From an uncultured Bacilli bacterium (lineage in GTDB: Bacteria; Bacillota_I; Bacilli_A; RF39; UBA660): a stretch of DNA of 5,602 bases. The DNA lies in the NCBI GenBank assembly GCA_934101495.1, contig CAKORG010000038.1, positions 1 through 5,602 of the forward strand. Reading direction: 5' to 3'. Shown piece after piece: positions 5,561-5,602 of the stretch (its first letter is position 1; every line of letters starts with the position of its first letter). The position numbers were made by a program, and so were the translations under genes. Below the pieces are notes generated by a model that worked only from the letters and a program-made list of their open reading frames with translations, was not told where the DNA came from and did no database searches.

Positions 5561-5602
5561 GGAGTAGTACTCAAGAGGCTGAAGAGGGATCCCTGCTAAG
5601 GA
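5561..5602 (+). tRNA. tRNA-Ser(GCT), 5' part only
   Basis: Acceptor strand GGAGTAG, TA, D-arm CTC/GAG with loop AAGAGGCTGAA, anticodon stem GATCC (5588-5592) and loop CTGCTAA with anticodon GCT (5595-5597). The window ends within the 3' strand of the anticodon stem (GGA). The GCTGAAGAG D-arm pattern is typical of bacterial serine tRNAs. It would read AGC and AGT codons. The long variable arm expected for a serine tRNA lies outside the window. Confidence 0.93.

Overview
The window is about 5.6 kb of very AT-rich bacterial chromosome. It carries housekeeping genes laid out as in low-GC Firmicutes or Tenericutes-type Bacilli: rnc followed directly by smc, a small yidD, a lipoprotein, tRNAs, and near-consensus sigma-A promoters with 17-bp spacers. 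Tryptophan is read from TGG in the genes checked, and the yidD stop is TGA, so the standard bacterial code fits better than the Mycoplasma code. The short SMC (976 residues) resembles that of Mollicutes-like lineages. An uncultured gut-type Bacilli/Tenericutes lineage is my best guess; I cannot name a genus.

Layout, left to right. (1) 1-53, minus: 5' part of a CAT-anticodon tRNA with its own promoter (66-94). (2) 103-148: intrinsic terminator of the next gene. (3) 159-578, minus: an unrecognised 139-residue protein. Two perfect-consensus promoters in tandem (612-640 and 691-719) drive it, and it forms a one-gene unit. (4) 744-760: terminator-like hairpin starting on the smc stop codon. (5) 759-4340, minus: rnc-smc operon in which the rnc stop abuts the smc start. 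(6) 4341-4440: compact divergent promoter region with the two -35 boxes 2 bp apart. (7) 4441-5516, plus: yidD and a TroA/ZnuA-like lipoprotein overlapping by 4 nt. (8) 5517-5602, plus: promoter and 5' part of tRNA-Ser(GCT).

How the genes relate. RNase III (RNA processing) and SMC (chromosome organisation) share a transcript, as is common in Firmicutes. YidD helps membrane protein insertion and is translationally coupled to a secreted lipoprotein. The lipoprotein is the most unusual item: its fold motifs match metal-binding ABC receptors, but the protein contains no histidine, and Thr, Glu and Asp stand where the family's His ligands are expected. No permease or ATPase gene lies beside it. The strongly promoted unknown 139-residue protein is the second item worth attention. 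There is no gene-free stretch over 300 bases, and I saw no CRISPR array, insertion sequence or phage remnant.
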